In this document: positions 63,781 through 64,000 of the stretch, in pieces
Numbering within the stretch: position 1 is the stretch's first letter
How the letters are laid out: each line of letters opens with the position of its first letter
Assembly: GCF_050624435.1 (NCBI RefSeq)
Contig: NC_134541.1
Location: forward strand, 102,482,805 to 102,546,804
Origin: Tenrec ecaudatus
Lineage: Eukaryota; Chordata; Mammalia; Afrosoricida; Tenrecidae
Length of the DNA: 64,000 bases
Reading direction: 5' to 3'
Translations under genes and position numbers: made by a program
The notes under the pieces: model-generated
Database searches by the model: none
What the model saw: the letters and a program-made list of their open reading frames with translations, nothing else
Told to the model about the DNA's origin: nothing

Positions 63781-64000
63781 AATGATGACCACGAGGAGGG
63801 GAAGGAGCAGGAAGGAGGAGAATGGCAATGATGACAATAGATGACGATGGTGGCAATGACAATGATGTTGGATGGTGATGATGATGGAGCAGGAGGGTGC
63901 TGTGGTGGTAATAGTGATTTCAATGGTGATGAATGATGGTGGTGGTGAATGACGTTGATGGAGGAAGAGGAGGATGGAGGAGCAGGATGGCAGTGGTGAT
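63781..64000. repeat. GATGGTGAT-type trinucleotide-rich array
   Basis: GAT, GGT, GAG and GAC triplets run to the window edge (gatgacgatggtggcaatga, gatggtgatgatgatggagc, gatggtggtggtgaatgacg). The left part, 63790-63820, is GGA-rich. The array probably continues past the window. Confidence 0.88.

Noticed and set aside
1..64000. A multi-gene or previously undescribed biological system
   Set aside because: No gene cluster, operon or conserved coding block is present. The sequence is interspersed repeats and unique non-coding DNA.

Overview
This window reads as non-coding nuclear DNA from an afrotherian mammal. About sixty tRNA-derived SINE copies of the AfroSINE type lie on both strands, mixed with decayed RTE-clade LINE pieces whose 3' ends resemble the SINE 3' ends. 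That pairing is characteristic of Afrotheria (elephants, hyraxes, tenrecs, golden moles, aardvark, elephant shrews). One 200-bp element at 62604-62803 matches my recollection of the hAT transposon SPIN, including its 8-bp target preference. Among afrotherians SPIN is known to me from tenrec, so a tenrec is my best guess (about 0.6); this is inference and needs an alignment.

I found no convincing protein-coding gene, no RNA gene and no CpG island. Open frames are short and mostly lie inside repeats. The only frame with an exon-like context is at 37771-38043: a splice-acceptor-like tract, one membrane segment, a stop and a later AATAAA. It is weak.

Layout. 1-9 kb: AfroSINEs, a possible class II solo LTR (3.1-3.9 kb), RTE 3' ends, and SINEs with a tRNA-Gly-like head (5.4 and 6.6 kb). 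10-19 kb: three copies of one TG...CA-bounded repeat of about 0.5 kb, each with a perfect 5-bp target duplication, as ERVL/MaLR-type solo LTRs have. 21-28 kb: dense SINEs and a probable DNA-transposon MITE at 23.75 kb. 28.2-29.5 kb: an RTE fragment from the endonuclease to the start of the reverse transcriptase. 30-48 kb: mixed SINE, RTE and ancient repeats, a fourth LTR copy at 32.3 kb and two SINE-in-SINE insertions. 49.4-50.2 kb: a long G-poor CA-rich array. 50.5-52.1 kb: the RTE reverse-transcriptase half, inactivated. 52.3 kb: a striking 34-bp inverted repeat. 52.7-53.2 kb: a fifth LTR, inside an AfroSINE. 53.5-56.4 kb: GATA and CCAT arrays and a palindromic MITE. 57-64 kb: SINEs, old MER5-like DNA, SPIN, a MIR, and CA and GATGGT arrays.

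No multi-gene system is present. The window's value is as a record of transposition: who inserted into whom, the match between SINE and RTE 3' ends, and a likely horizontally acquired transposon. Boundaries of old repeats were placed by eye and may be off by tens of bases. Family names rest on remembered consensus sequences, not on a search.
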